Assembly (NCBI GenBank): GCA_037178625.1 | Contig: CM074148.1 | Span: 496,001-560,000, forward strand | Length of the DNA: 64,000 nt | From: Skeletonema tropicum | Taxonomy: Eukaryota > Bacillariophyta > Thalassiosirophyceae > Thalassiosirales > Thalassiosiraceae | Direction of reading: 5' to 3' | The notes under the pieces: generated by a model | Seen by the model: the letters and a program-made list of their open reading frames with translations, nothing else | Database searches by the model: none | Told to the model about the DNA's origin: nothing | Position numbers and translations under genes: made by a program | Shown: positions 22,063-32,787 of the stretch, in pieces | How positions within the stretch are numbered: position 1 is the stretch's first letter | How the letters are laid out: each line of letters begins with the position of its first letter

Positions 22063-23791
22063 TACCTACATAAAGATAGATTTTGTTTTGTTTTCTGGAA
22101 CGATAGACAAGATAGATTACATATTGTAACAGTCAGTAGCAGTAGTCGAACAGCCATTGCTGCGCTCGGCTGCATTACATATCTGGAAGGTATCATTATC
22201 ATTATCCTGCTACAATATTTTATGGAGGAATACAATATAAATGGTACAATTACGCCGTCACATTTGGAAATAATAGGTACTCTCTAACCTAAATACTACT
22301 TCCTTGGGCATTTGGATTTGGAGCACAATGTTTCGGCTACAAACATGCAAATACAAAGCTTCTTATCAACCAACCAGTATCCACAATATGTAATTTCAAC
22401 GCTCTATCAAAAACCCTCTCTACCTAGCTGCATTTCTAGCTATAGTATGGTGGTTCCCAGTACTAATCTGGGCAACACTCACTTTCACCGACGCCCACAA
22501 AATCACAAATCAAGAAGCCTAAGTCTAAGTCCACGTCCTAATGTAAGTGCACTATTATAGATAGCACCATTCTTCGCTTCTTTGTGCATACTTATATCTA
22601 GCTAGGAGTGCATGCGACTGTGTCAGAGAACCAACAGATACTTGCAATTATCTGCATACATCATAGCACTTTGACTTACGACCACAACTTATTGGTATAT
22701 GAAACAGGCACCTAGACCGTACGTATGAGTGATGATAACGTAGAAAATGACAGATTTGAGATGGGAGTCTCACAAGGTAGGTTTCCACTAGGGGGCTTGG
22801 TGGGTGAGCAGCCAGGCAGAACCTCAATATTACGGACACGCCAAAATGAAAGCAACGACAGCATTTGCTCGAATAAAAACATTATATAATGTTAATATAG
22901 TCTTATTTCAGCGGAGATTGGGCTGAATCCCGCCCTCTACATTGTATCATTGCCTGTCTTTTAGCATTGCATCAATTATCTTCGTTGATTCTGTTTCATA
23001 TCCATAAAACTCTCTTATATCGTCCATCGCAACATCGTAATGAATTTTTTTATCACATAGACGCTCCATACAGTCCTAAACAACTTTCTTCTCGAATATT
23101 TCTATCGAGTTTCATTATCTTGATTTCGTTCACACCGAGTGAATTGTATGGCAGGTCTTGCTCCCATTGCGACCGAGTCTATAATATTCAGTCCAAAAGC
23201 GTGCAGCAGCATCGGGCTGCTACAAGTATTGCTGGTTTCTACCCCTCACCGCACGACCATGTGATTCCACACTTCACATTCCTCACTCGAGCATCCATTT
23301 GAGAGCCTGGAAATCAAACACGCACACATCACCATCTTTTTCCATGGAAGGCTGTCATGAAATCCATAAATTAGGAAGCTTAGTGCTTCCCTTTTTCTTT
23401 CATTGTTGATTCATTGTAGACAGTGAATTCCAACCCGCCTGCATCGAAATCGACGGTGCCTCCGTCCACACCGAAGCTGCTGCCGCCGCCGCCACTTGCC
23501 GCCACGGCACCGATCGGCGGCGATGTTTTTTTTTAACTTGATTTGTTGCTAAGATACTGCAGGCCGCCGCCCTCTAACAGGCGGCTGCTTCTTGCTCTTT
23601 CTCATTGCTACTCGTCGACGATGCTGCTTTGACCATGGTGATGGTCTTGTGCTTTTGACGTGATGCTACCAGCGGCTCAAAATATCATGGTGCGTTACAG
23701 GCTTTACAGAAGCCCGCTCCAGAATGACAAAATCACATTCTGTAGGAGTTCCTACGCAGACAGTTGTCACTTTTCTGGCAAAAAAAAGTTA
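22063..23791. other. Intergenic region, no genes recognised
   Basis: AT-rich DNA. A short GC-rich trinucleotide-like tract (GCCGCCGCC) lies at 23478-23516. No open frame with domain features was found on either strand. Confidence 0.4.
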
Positions 23792-24122
23792 CTCCCTCTG
23801 TCCCAAAAAAAATGAGCTATTTGAAGTTAATCGTAGTCCCACAAAAAACTAGCTATTTGACGTACTTATTCCTACGTGAGGTCCTACACAAGTGTCCGAG
23901 AGGCCTCTTCGTTTTCACAATAGGGTTAGATATAAGGATATTATAACGCCTTTTGTCACAATATCTTACAAATACTTGCTTAACAACCTCCAACCTCCAT
24001 ATAATCGTAACCGGCGTGAAATAAGCTTTCCAACGATGTGCGATAGCAATTTTTTGGACGAAAATTGACCAAATTTTAACTATTTTAAATCAAAAAGCTC
24101 ATTTTTTGTGGGACAGAGGGAG
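23792..24122. mobile_element. Stowaway-like MITE (Tc1/mariner type)
   Basis: The ends read CTCCCTCTGTCCCAAAAAAA and, inverted, CTCCCTCTGTCCCACAAAAA, followed on both sides by ATGAGCT. TA dinucleotides flank the element (23790-23791, 24123-24124). The first bases match the classical plant Stowaway end CTCCCTCCGT. The end sequence is partly repeated in tandem inside (TCCCACAAAAAACTAGCTAT at 23837-23856). 331 bp, non-coding. Confidence 0.85.
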
Positions 24123-24519
24123 TACTCCGAGAATGACAAATCAAGCCCTCGTACCCGCGCTCGCTAGCAAATTTAACTAGCGCCGTACCCGACAATGTGA
24201 CAGAGTACTTGGCCACAAATGGCGCCACCTAACAAATCACTAGCTTTGAGAGACCTCCGTACCGGCCAAAATGTGATTTTTGTCACATTTCTGACGTAAC
24301 TACCACGTACGGTAAGCATTCCCCTAAACCCTATTGGACACGCGTCCATCGTCCAACCTTACCTTGGAACGACACGCGTCCAACCTCCACCTTACCAAAA
24401 CAAATTGCAGGATGTGTTTTTGGATGTTGCATTAATCAAGCCTTCACTTTGCACCTCATAAATTAACAACTCTACCACTTACAACTACAACAACATCAAG
24501 CCGTAAGGTAATAGATACT

Positions 24520-26132
24520 ATGAAGATGCAGTGCAATGAAACTGATGCTTTGCTTCAAGTGAAGTACAATATTACGCAAGAAGAATGGGATAACTTGCAG
24601 CCTAAAATTGGTTGGTATACACCCTATAAGGAAAAAAAGCCTTCTTTTTCCTTCAAAGCCAAGGCGTCGAGCACGATTCGCAGTGGTTTAGTAGCTTTGA
24701 AACTCTGACAGACTACGAAGCGTGCCTTCCCAGAGATGCGTGCTCTAAGGTAGTTGTGGGCGGTCTCCCTGCCGATGCGTACGATCTTTCGTTCGATGGG
24801 AAAGCCATCGATATCGGTCAAGAGTTACTTCATGATGGCACAAATTCTGTCACCTCCACAGAAATTGGCGTTTGTACCAAGCCTATCTGCAAAGATAGCG
24901 AGGCTCTCTTGGAGATCCAGTATTGGGATGGAGATAACAATGGGAACTATTTTCGTGTTGAGGGGAAAGGCGGTAACATCGTTCTACACTTCAAGCCAGA
25001 AGGTAATCCATTCAATCTTGATCAATCCTTTGCTTGTCTTCCAAAAGATGATGCATGCTACACGTTCCTAATTGGTGGCGAAAAGCAGTCGGATCCGACC
25101 AAATTCCCCACATCATCATATTCTGTCATTTTCGATGAAAAGCTTGTAGGCAAGAGTGATAGATGGCTATTCGACTCGGTTCAATTTGGTGGTAGCTGCA
25201 CACCGCAATGCAATCAAGACGATGAATCTCTAGTTGAGTTCTTCCTGTTTGATTGGAATGCTCGTTGGACTTCTGGCCCGGAATATGAATATGAATGGAA
25301 TCTTAACGTTACAAATCTCAATTCCTCTGCGATGGTATCAAGCGGAGTGGTGCCCATCGGAGTTGGCACCTCCCCACTTGTTCACGAGGTTATGTGTGTC
25401 CCGAAGGGCAGCTGCACATCCTTCTACATCTCGGCCCCAAATGTGACCAAGGAATACTACGACTACGACTACAACTACACTTACTCAGTCGATCTCAATC
25501 CTGTGTACAGTTTGACCATGGTCAATGTTACCTATCGAAAGGTCACTTGGTATTCTTATGGAGGTGATAACCAAACTACCAACATGGGAAGTTGCACTGT
25601 AGGAGGCCTTTGTGATGTGCAAACTCAAGACCTATTTGATCTTGAATTGCATACGTCGGCAAATTACGAGCCTGCTCCGCATACTAAATTTGATTGGGAA
25701 TTTCGTTCCACCAAGAATGAGATCCTCCTTGAAGACAGCGACTTCATTGAACGAGCTTATTATGATATCGACTCAAGTTACCGAACAATCGAGTGTGTTC
25801 CGAACGATGGATGCGATTTGAGATTCACTATGCATACACTGAGAACACACAACAAAGGTCCACTACTTGAAAGTTATGCAGTGAATAAAAACGGTATCCA
25901 ACTTGATAGTAGGCAGCCAGTGGGAGGTTTTGGAGACGCGTTCATGACGCCATTCGGTCAGAACTGCTTTCCATCAAGCAATTCTTTGCCTGACGGCGCC
26001 ATTGGTGGCATTGTGATTGCATCTGTCGTTGCTGTAGGTGCGATTGCGTCTAGCTTGCTTTGGTTTTATAAGAGACGTCAAAATCAATCTTCAAATGGAG
26101 AAGAGGATCCATTGCATGAGAGTCTCCTTTGA
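24520..26132 (+). CDS. Cysteine-rich four-module single-pass membrane protein (one frame break)
   Basis: Four tandem modules share the pattern C...(D/E)ALL.(I/V).Y..D ... C(L/V)P(K/R)..C ... Y.(L/V).FDGK. They begin at QCNETDALLQ, ICKDSEALLEIQYWDG, QCNQDDESLVEFFLFD and LCDVQTQDLFDLEL. The second Cys motifs are CLPRDAC, CLPKDDAC, CVPKGSC and CVPNDGC. Many N-x-S/T sites mark an ectodomain. A hydrophobic helix (GGIVIASVVAVGAIASSLLW) and a short basic tail KRRQNQSSNGEEDP close the protein, so the topology is N-out with a small cytosolic tail. The frame is broken at an A7 run (24632-24638); one more A would join MKMQCNETD to the rest, so this may be a consensus error. No signal peptide is seen before 24520, and a 5' exon may be missing. 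Likely cell-surface; ligand unknown. Confidence 0.75.
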
Positions 26133-26702
26133 TTTTGATGTGAGGAAGCTCTTATACTTGTACCCTTGACTTGCTGTCGCCAGTCCTCGACTTGAAGTTG
26201 AAGAGTATTGGTGGCGTAGGTTCGTTTGTCGCTAGGAGTTTTTTATAGGATAACGTGCATGGTGTTAAATTTGTTGTTGCTTGAACATTATATCTGGAAT
26301 TTCTTTACCTATCTCCATCTATCCATCCCGTACGCTGTCGAATGCAGGCACTATAAAATACTGCTTTAGATGCCAAAGATAGATACCATTCTCCTGTTTC
26401 TTCCCAAGTTAGTGCCATGACAGTAAAGCGCCCACCATCCAACCGCCGCTGTTACAATAAGTAGGGAGAGATAAAGTCCTACTTATTCCTGTCCGCGTTC
26501 GAATCTTGTCCATGGTTCGAAATTCAGCTTATTGGTAAACAGAAACACTACGTACTGCAACCAGTCGTATGTATGTACTTGATACTTGATATGTGGAAAA
26601 TCTTGATCTTGCTTTCCAAGACACTTCAAATCGGAACCTAGCCAACTCATCTCATAAAACAACAACAACTCGATCACTCACAGGAACAAAAACAACAATA
26701 TC
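26133..26702. other. Intergenic region
   Basis: 3' flank of the membrane-protein gene, partly conserved in the copies at 1-175 and 21950-22062, then the 5' flank of the GPI-type gene. No other feature is supported. Confidence 0.5.
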
Positions 26703-27482
26703 ATGAAGACAACGTCTACTATTCTAATGTGCAGCTCGCTCGTGGCTACCGCCGACGTCCACGCACGTGAGATGCAAACTAATCTCAAAGGTGCCGTGCA
26801 AGCTGCTGCCTTCGATGAGTTTTACAAACTGGATAGCCTTCCATCTGTAAAGGTGGACAACTATGAGACCTTGAATGATAATTCAAGCTACACCTACCAA
26901 TTACGAATGGATTTGTCAACTCCTCTTTCCAAGGCTTGGGGTGGAGCAGTCGAAATAGACAACTGCATCGGCTGGCAAAGTGGTGATAGCCCAACAAACT
27001 TCACATGGTACGGTATCAGCTTTCAGTTCCCAGAAGATTCAAAGAGCATGGAAGGAGGATGGGTAAGTGCCCTCGCGAAACCTCTGAAAGAAGATGGATT
27101 TGTGCAAATGTTCAACGATACGGCTTTAGGTGTGGTAAAGTACAACTTTACCACATCTTCTGATCGCCCCGTCATTCGAACACGAATCAATAATGGCATA
27201 GTGTGGGAATCATTTACATTCGACTTTGCCGATGGATCAAACTACGGTGAACAAAAATCATATAAGTCAGTTTTGTGCAAAACAAGTGAGAGTGGTGAAG
27301 GATTCAACAAAACCAGTACGTGGAGAAGTGTCGTGGATCCGACCTTGACCGTTTCTCTGGAACGTCTGAGCGGCCCGCCCCCGGCTCCAACACCTGAACC
27401 GAATTCATCATCATCTATGACAGGCAGTTTGTTTGCTATGACCGCTTTGGCTTCGGCTTCGTCTGCCGCCCTTTTGCTGTAA
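26703..27482 (+). CDS. Secreted, probably GPI-anchored protein (paralogue A)
   Basis: The protein has 259 residues. Residues 1-20 form a signal peptide (MKTTSTILMCSSLVATADVHA). A linker of about 40 residues (ending YETLNDN) is present only in this copy. The conserved domain starts at SSYTYQLRMDLSTPL and runs through CIGWQ.GDS.TNFTWYGISF, LKEDGF VQMFNDTALGV, SSDRPVIRTRIN, WESFTFDFADGS and KTSTWR..V. After a Pro-rich hinge (PPPAPTPEP) come small serines and a hydrophobic C-terminal tail without charge, the classical GPI-attachment signal. Several N-x-T sites support an extracellular location. The paralogue at 29943-30593 is about three-quarters identical. Function unknown; the cluster with the membrane protein at 24520 suggests a surface role. 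Confidence 0.75.
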   Translation: MKTTSTILMCSSLVATADVHAREMQTNLKGAVQAAAFDEFYKLDSLPSVKVDNYETLNDNSSYTYQLRMDLSTPLSKAWGGAVEIDNCIGWQSGDSPTNFTWYGISFQFPEDSKSMEGGWVSALAKPLKEDGFVQMFNDTALGVVKYNFTTSSDRPVIRTRINNGIVWESFTFDFADGSNYGEQKSYKSVLCKTSESGEGFNKTSTWRSVVDPTLTVSLERLSGPPPAPTPEPNSSSSMTGSLFAMTALASASSAALLL

Positions 27483-27794
27483 GTCTCACAAAAAGACGAG
27501 ACTCATTCAATTAACAGATAGAGAGTATTGCTCACCCTTACCTTAAAGTTAAAGCAGATCTCCAAGCATATTTGAACTCATAATCGCTTCGAGCTCATGT
27601 GAGAAGCATCTCATCAATCTCTACGCTCGCAGCGCAGCAGAAGAATTCTCTCTCTTGACCCCACAAGGCTAGAGAGCCAGCCTGTATGATGTCTCACATT
27701 AGAATGAATTCGTCTTGCACTACTTATGTTCCCTGCTAAATATAACTCCCAACTATCTTTCTTTCTGGGAGCAGCGAACCCCTTCGCTTTCGCT

Positions 27795-28035
27795 TCTCGG
27801 TCTCGGTTAGGCAAACCGGGATAGCGGGCGCGCGGGTGTGCCCACAACACACCATGGTTGAAGGAGAGGCTTGAACGGGGAATATTGGGGATTTTTGGTC
27901 GATATAAGGGTGAAATTCGCGCAATTTGAGCTCATTTGTACTCCTACCCGATTATGTGTAGTTGTGGGCCCACAACATACCATGAAAAGCGCCCACTATC
28001 CCGGCACGCCTAGAGTCTCGGTCGTGCAAACTGGG
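27795..28035. repeat. Imperfect foldback element
   Basis: CGGTCTCGGTTAGGCAAACC with GGGATAGCGGGCGC on the left is matched in inverse orientation by GCGCCCACTATCCCGG and GCCTAGAGTCTCGGTCG near 27993-28025. A second motif, CCCACAACA(C/T)ACCATG, occurs at 27841 and 27968. It is probably a decayed MITE. Confidence 0.5.
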
Positions 28036-28057
28036 CTGGGGGGAAAGTAGAGGGCGC

Positions 28058-28156
28058 AAGGAGGGGGAAAAGGGGGGAAAAGAAGGAGGAGGAAAGGAGG
28101 AGGAGAAAGAAAGGAGGGAGGAAGAAGAGAAAGAGAGGAGGAAAGGAGGGAGGGGA
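28058..28156. repeat. 99-nt uninterrupted polypurine tract
   Basis: Every base on the plus strand is A or G, in irregular (GGA)n, GGGAA and AAAG units. Such mirror-like purine tracts can form triplex DNA. The minus-strand reading gives a Pro/Ser/Phe low-complexity frame that is not a gene. Confidence 0.85.
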
Positions 28157-28980
28157 TTCGATGCTACTGTTGGCATTGGTTGATTGTAGATTGATAATAA
28201 TAATAATATTGGGTTCCCTCCTGGGGCCACTAATTAGCGGAAAAACCACTAATTAGTGGTCAGTTTACGATCTCCTACGACCCCCTTATAATCACTCAAA
28301 CGTTATCAAATTCAGGTGGCACCCTCTTCAATGTCTTGACAAGGCGTACACCTATTATATCACGTGTTCCCTGGAGAGGGCCCAACCTATTAACGTTCAA
28401 ACACAAGCCTACTGCCAATTTTGGCGAAAAAAAAATTCTGCTGCCGTGTTTTTTTTTGGAATGATGGCCAACTTGAAGTTGGGATACGTAGGAATTAAAT
28501 AACAGAAATTTTAAAGACGTGGTTGATTGTAGATTGATACTTAGGAGAGGCTAGAGGACCTGAGGTTAGAGGAACAGAGATTCTAACAGATTCTAAGCTA
28601 AATGCATGTCCATGCTACATGATGATAAAACGATGGAACGTTGGTGAGCACCAAGAGCTGGTCTACCGCAGCATAATATGAGGATGCACCTAAAAATAAC
28701 GAGGCACCTAAATAATAATCCAGCACGTCCTAAAGAAGCAGAATAACTTCATATTGAATTCTATTGTGGCAAATTGATTCATTTGATTTGCATATCAGTT
28801 ATTGTTGTTTAATTGTAAGTGCTCACATAATGGGTCCTTTGCGTGTAATTGCATGATTATTTGATACTAGGCTGTATGCAACAAGCCCTGCTGCTGCTGT
28901 GAGTCTGTCCATTTCAGCCATTGCCGTCAACTTATTTTTCTATCATTATTGTATCCTCTGATGATCAATGATGGAGCTGC
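28157..28980. other. Intergenic region
   Basis: A perfect palindrome ACCACTAATTAGTGGT lies at about 28246-28261. The motif TACGTAGGAATT occurs at about 28485. No gene is supported. Confidence 0.5.
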
Positions 28981-29580
28981 TTGCAACATATGACATTCTC
29001 TCCTTTTTGCATTTATGTACTATCACTTAGTCATCTTGTGTTGTTTCTGTTTCAATACACATTTTTCAAATTGCATTCTACCTCATTGTCTTTGCACTAT
29101 CCACGCATACAGTCACATCAACGTACATGCGTTGTGACCAACTTAAATACGTCCAGAGGATTCGTTTGTTCGTGTATTTGTACATCAAGCGAATTGTGGA
29201 TCAAAGCTAGTGTAGTCGTATCTGTTTCAAACAGGATGACTGACGTTGCAGAGAAGCTGCAACGAAGAGATAGAAAACTGATTGATCTATTCTTGTCCAT
29301 GATCTCTCGCATATACAACAGTAGGAAAATGCTTTTACGAGCGGTGCGGATCTTTCTTGACCGATGGCAGCAGATAATATATGCAAAGCATTTCGATTTC
29401 GCTAATACGGCGGTGACATTTGAAGCACCTCAATCTTTCAGATATAAACAAATTCATGTTGTTGTTTGTGTTGAGAAGAAATTACTGGACTGGTTGGTTC
29501 ACCACTACGTTGTGTCTTCATCCACATCCAACATCCAAGTACATAATCTCGATGTCATCGACAACTACGAGCCAGTTTAA
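28981..29580 (+). CDS. Uncertain open frame
   Basis: 199 codons are open. The first 85 residues are hydrophobic and unpatterned; from MTDVAEKLQRRDRKLIDLF on the sequence is more protein-like and helical. No family is recognised and no homologue is present in the window. It may be a short real gene starting at 29235 or chance. Confidence 0.25.
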   Translation: MQHMTFSPFCIYVLSLSHLVLFLFQYTFFKLHSTSLSLHYPRIQSHQRTCVVTNLNTSRGFVCSCICTSSELWIKASVVVSVSNRMTDVAEKLQRRDRKLIDLFLSMISRIYNSRKMLLRAVRIFLDRWQQIIYAKHFDFANTAVTFEAPQSFRYKQIHVVVCVEKKLLDWLVHHYVVSSSTSNIQVHNLDVIDNYEPV

Positions 29581-29942
29581 CTCCTAGGCGACTTCCGTCT
29601 GCTCTACCATACAAAAGACCACTGATTACTGTATCATATTCTAGTGCTTCTAGCTTCCCTTTATTCGCCATCGAGTGTTATTTTGTGCACAAAAGAATGG
29701 CGGAAGTCATGGTGATGGGCGCCTCTTCACATCGTTTTCATGTCTGATGCACAAGTTCTTGAATACATCAGCAAATTTTGAGTCTGTACGTCGATTCAGC
29801 CGTCCTTAGCAATTCAGCCGTCCTTAGTCAATCCAGGTCCGATTTGGCCCAGCTCTTCAAGATCTTCATCAAATTATCCAAATCATTCGGTTGGTTTGCA
29901 ACTACATCGTTATCAACTATCGGTACTTCCAACTCGAAGACA

Positions 29943-30593
29943 ATGAGGTTAGCAACCGCCCTAGCATTCACCCTACTACTCGTCGATGTAGCTTTGAGTG
30001 ATGATGATTCAAGCTACACCTACCAATTTCAAATGGATTTATCGACCCCTCTATTTGGCAATCTCGACGATTGCATCGGCTGGCAACCTGGCGATAGCTC
30101 AACAAACTTCACATGGTACGGTATCAGCTTTCTGCTCCCAGAAGATGCAAAAGTCACTCAATCACAATGGATTACTTCCCCTGCGCAGGCTTTGAAAGAA
30201 GATGGATATGTGCAGATGTTCAACGATACGGCACTAGGTGTGGCTCAGTACAACTTCACTACATCTTCCGATCGCCCCGTCATTCGAACACGAATCAATG
30301 ATGACATGGTGTGGGAATCGTTTACATTCGACTTTGCCGATGGATCAGACTACGTTGAACAAAAATCGCATAAGTCAGTAATGTGCAAAATAAGCGAGAG
30401 TGGTGAAGGATTCAACAAAACCAGTACGTGGAGGGCTGTCGTGAGGCCGACCATGGCTGTTTCTCTGGAACGTCTGAGCGGCCCGACCCCGACTCCAACC
30501 CCTGAACCGAGTTCATCATCTATGACAGGCAATTTGTTTGCTATGACCGCTTTGGCTTCGGCTTCGGCTTCGTCTGCCTTCCTTTTGTTGTAA
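29943..30593 (+). CDS. Secreted, probably GPI-anchored protein (paralogue B)
   Basis: The frame is open from 29778, but the ATG at 29943 gives a clean signal peptide (MRLATALAFTLLLVDVALS) immediately before DDDSSYTYQFQMDLSTPL, so I choose it (216 residues). The conserved domain CIGWQPGDSSTNFTWYG, VQMFNDTALGVAQYNFTT, SSDRPVIRTRIND and WESFTFDFADGS is followed by SLERLSGPTPTPTPEP, a short serine run and a hydrophobic end, as expected for a GPI signal. Compared with paralogue A it lacks the N-terminal linker of about 40 residues. Even the third-codon positions of the 3' half are largely shared, so the duplication or a later conversion is recent. Function unknown. Confidence 0.75.
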   Translation: MRLATALAFTLLLVDVALSDDDSSYTYQFQMDLSTPLFGNLDDCIGWQPGDSSTNFTWYGISFLLPEDAKVTQSQWITSPAQALKEDGYVQMFNDTALGVAQYNFTTSSDRPVIRTRINDDMVWESFTFDFADGSDYVEQKSHKSVMCKISESGEGFNKTSTWRAVVRPTMAVSLERLSGPTPTPTPEPSSSSMTGNLFAMTALASASASSAFLLL

Positions 30594-31141
30594 GTAATTT
30601 AAGATGTATTATCACATGTTTCTACCTGTCGCTTTATATGAGGTGAGTTAGTTCCGATGGGACTTTCCGGAGCATCATGTACGACCTGAAGAGTGAGTGG
30701 ATAGCGAAAAGAATTGTGTAATGGAAGTGTAGGAAAAGAAGATCTTTCATGATATAGAGATTTGATTACATTTATTCACATTCACATCGATTCTGATGAA
30801 AGTAAAACGATCTAATGAGTAGTTAAGTCAAATTCGATTGCTCTAAGTATCAACGCTATGCCCTAAAAAATATTATCGTATGATGTCAATGCAGTATGAT
30901 GCTGATCCTATCTTAAAATCAAACCAACATTAATGTATATATGATGTAGATTGATGTGGATGATACGCTGTTATAGCCGACTCACAAAAAATACTATCTT
31001 CATTTTTCACTATTGCATCTCATAATTCACTCATTCATCCGAATTTATTGACTTGAAACCTCCTGCCCGCCGATAAATATTGGCTCTTTTGCTGATTCAT
31101 TTCAGGTATATAACGACGTGCTCTTATTCAGAGAACAAACA
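30594..31141. other. Intergenic region
   Basis: 3' flanks of two convergent genes. No further features seen. Confidence 0.5.
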
Positions 31142-31675
31142 TCATCTCTTCACAGGTAATGATTGTTTTTCATCCCCTTCACTTTCATCTTCACTTTCCC
31201 CATCCTCGTCACTTCCATCCTTTTCCTCCTCGCTCTCATCATCCTCTTCTTCATCACTACTACTGTCCAAATTAACATCCAACAACTCTTCAATCTCCCC
31301 AACAACCTCATCCAACCTCCCCAACTTTTTCATCTGCGCCTCATCCAACTTTTCGCCCCCCTCCTTCCTCTCCTGCAAACTTTCAATCTGCCGTAACAAC
31401 TTTTGCAAAAACTTGACCCGCTTCATTTTCAATTGAGATGGGTCTTGTCGTAGTACACCGGTGACGGGTCGTTCCTTTTGTTGGGATTTGGGGATGCGTG
31501 TGGAGATGATGTCTTTTGCCTCGGCGGCTGCGTAGGCTGCTTTGTGCTCCTTTTTGCGCTTTTTGGCGTTGGGGCGGCTGTCGGGTCGTTTGGAGCGGTG
31601 TTTTCCGGTTGTGGAGTGTGGCATGTTTGGTGGAGCTTGTTTGCTTGTGGGTATGGTCAAGGGTAGGTATGCCAC
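31142..31675 (-). CDS. Small basic/acidic coiled-coil protein, possibly RNA- or ribosome-associated
   Basis: The protein has 177 residues from 31675; a shorter form starting MPHSTTGKHRSKRPD (31621) may be the true one. Layout: a basic lysine-rich N-terminus (SKRPDSRPNAKKRKKEHKAA), a middle helix KMKRVKFLQKLLRQIESLQE followed by GGEKLDEAQMKKLGRLDE, and a long acidic serine tail (DSSSDEEEDDESEEEKDG). The middle helix resembles the K.L..I..L......G..L...Q..K motif at the C-terminus of eIF2A and PYM proteins, known there to contact ribosomes; this similarity is from memory and weak. The charge layout fits a nucleolar or translation-related protein. Gene at 31861 diverges from it, about 185 bp away. 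Confidence 0.6.
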   Translation of the reverse strand: MAYLPLTIPTSKQAPPNMPHSTTGKHRSKRPDSRPNAKKRKKEHKAAYAAAEAKDIISTRIPKSQQKERPVTGVLRQDPSQLKMKRVKFLQKLLRQIESLQERKEGGEKLDEAQMKKLGRLDEVVGEIEELLDVNLDSSSDEEEDDESEEEKDGSDEDGESEDESEGDEKQSLPVKR

Positions 31676-31860
31676 TTGGTAGCGCTTGGGAGATTTTGGT
31701 GGCTTTGAAATCGGTATGTTTGTACGTAGGAATCAGTTTTCGATTTGGCGGGAAGCATCTTCCGTTCAGAAAATCTGGTGTGTGTTTTGATAGAGTGTCA
31801 CCATAACCATACCCTTCTCATAAGTATGAAGCCAACCAACAATCACTGTCAGTATTGATA

Positions 31861-32787
31861 ATGAGGTCAGGCATACACGAAAGAGTCATAAAAGAAGTCG
31901 TCGTAGACGGCGGCGGTAGCGTCACCATTGCCAGCAGTTCCAGTTGCGGCGACGCAATTTACATTACAGGAAAAGGAAAGATTACCTACGATAATGGCGA
32001 TGTGTATGAAGGCGAATTTCAAGAGACCGAGCCGCATGGACCAGGAAAGTTGGCGTACAATGATGGATATTATTTTCACAGCAGATTTGGAGTAAGCGGA
32101 TCAGGAGTTGCTGAAGGCATCTGGAAGGAAGGAGATCTTGATTACAAAGGAGATGTGGACAAAAACGGGAAGCCGCACGGAAGAGGCGAAGGCATGTTCT
32201 CTAGCAACACTACTTATGAAGGAGAATGGAAAAATGGCTCTAGGCACGGCAAGGGAATCACAAAGCGCGGTGATAGGAGCGTGGAATATGATGGAGAATT
32301 CAAGAACAATATGTATCATGGAGAGGGAACTTACTATTTCGAAAATGGCGATGTATACACTGGACAGTGGCGTGCTAGCAATTATCAAGGCAAAGGAGTA
32401 ATGACATATGCAAATCAGGACCAAGAAATATATACATACGATGGTGAATGGGAAAAGAACCTCAAAGATGGAAGAGGCAAACTAACGTTCTACAATGGTG
32501 ATGTGTATGAGGGCGAGTTCAGCAACGACAAGATGCACGGAAAAGGTGCCTATGCATACGCTTCTGGGGACATAGTCAAATCTATCGGAGAGTGGAAGGA
32601 AGGAAAGAAGTGTGGAGTGTTTGAAGACATTGTCAGGGTCGAGGTTAGCAAGCAAGTCCACTATGAGAATGATGAAGTCAAATCGGACTCAAACGTGAAG
32701 CGTGAAGCCCCATTCGAGGAAGACACCGATACTGACGGCGCTCCACATCCCAAGCGCCGCAATGTTTGCATTATTCCTCCACGCTAG
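31861..32787 (+). CDS. MORN-repeat protein
   Basis: The first ATG in frame is at 31861 (308 residues). About eight MORN repeats run from residue 45 to 235, with the pattern Y.G.(W/F)..G..HG.G....(N/D)G: DVYEGEFQETEPHGPGKL, TYEGEWKNGSRHGKGI, EYDGEFKNNMYHGEGTYY, VYTGQWRASNYQGKGVMTY, and DVYEGEFSNDKMHGKGAY. The C-terminal 60 residues are charged and end near HPKRRN. MORN repeats bind lipids or build protein scaffolds in many eukaryotes; the specific partner is unknown. A broken copy is at 36049-36848 with the same C-terminal region (DTD.AP..KRRN), and a more distant relative is at 50883-51581. Confidence 0.85.
   Translation: MRSGIHERVIKEVVVDGGGSVTIASSSSCGDAIYITGKGKITYDNGDVYEGEFQETEPHGPGKLAYNDGYYFHSRFGVSGSGVAEGIWKEGDLDYKGDVDKNGKPHGRGEGMFSSNTTYEGEWKNGSRHGKGITKRGDRSVEYDGEFKNNMYHGEGTYYFENGDVYTGQWRASNYQGKGVMTYANQDQEIYTYDGEWEKNLKDGRGKLTFYNGDVYEGEFSNDKMHGKGAYAYASGDIVKSIGEWKEGKKCGVFEDIVRVEVSKQVHYENDEVKSDSNVKREAPFEEDTDTDGAPHPKRRNVCIIPPR

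Noticed and set aside
28010..28249. Minus-strand Pro/Ser/Phe-rich proteins
   Set aside because: They are the translation of the polypurine tract.
31855..31860. Earlier start of the MORN gene at 31855
   Set aside because: That codon is TTG; the first ATG is at 31861.
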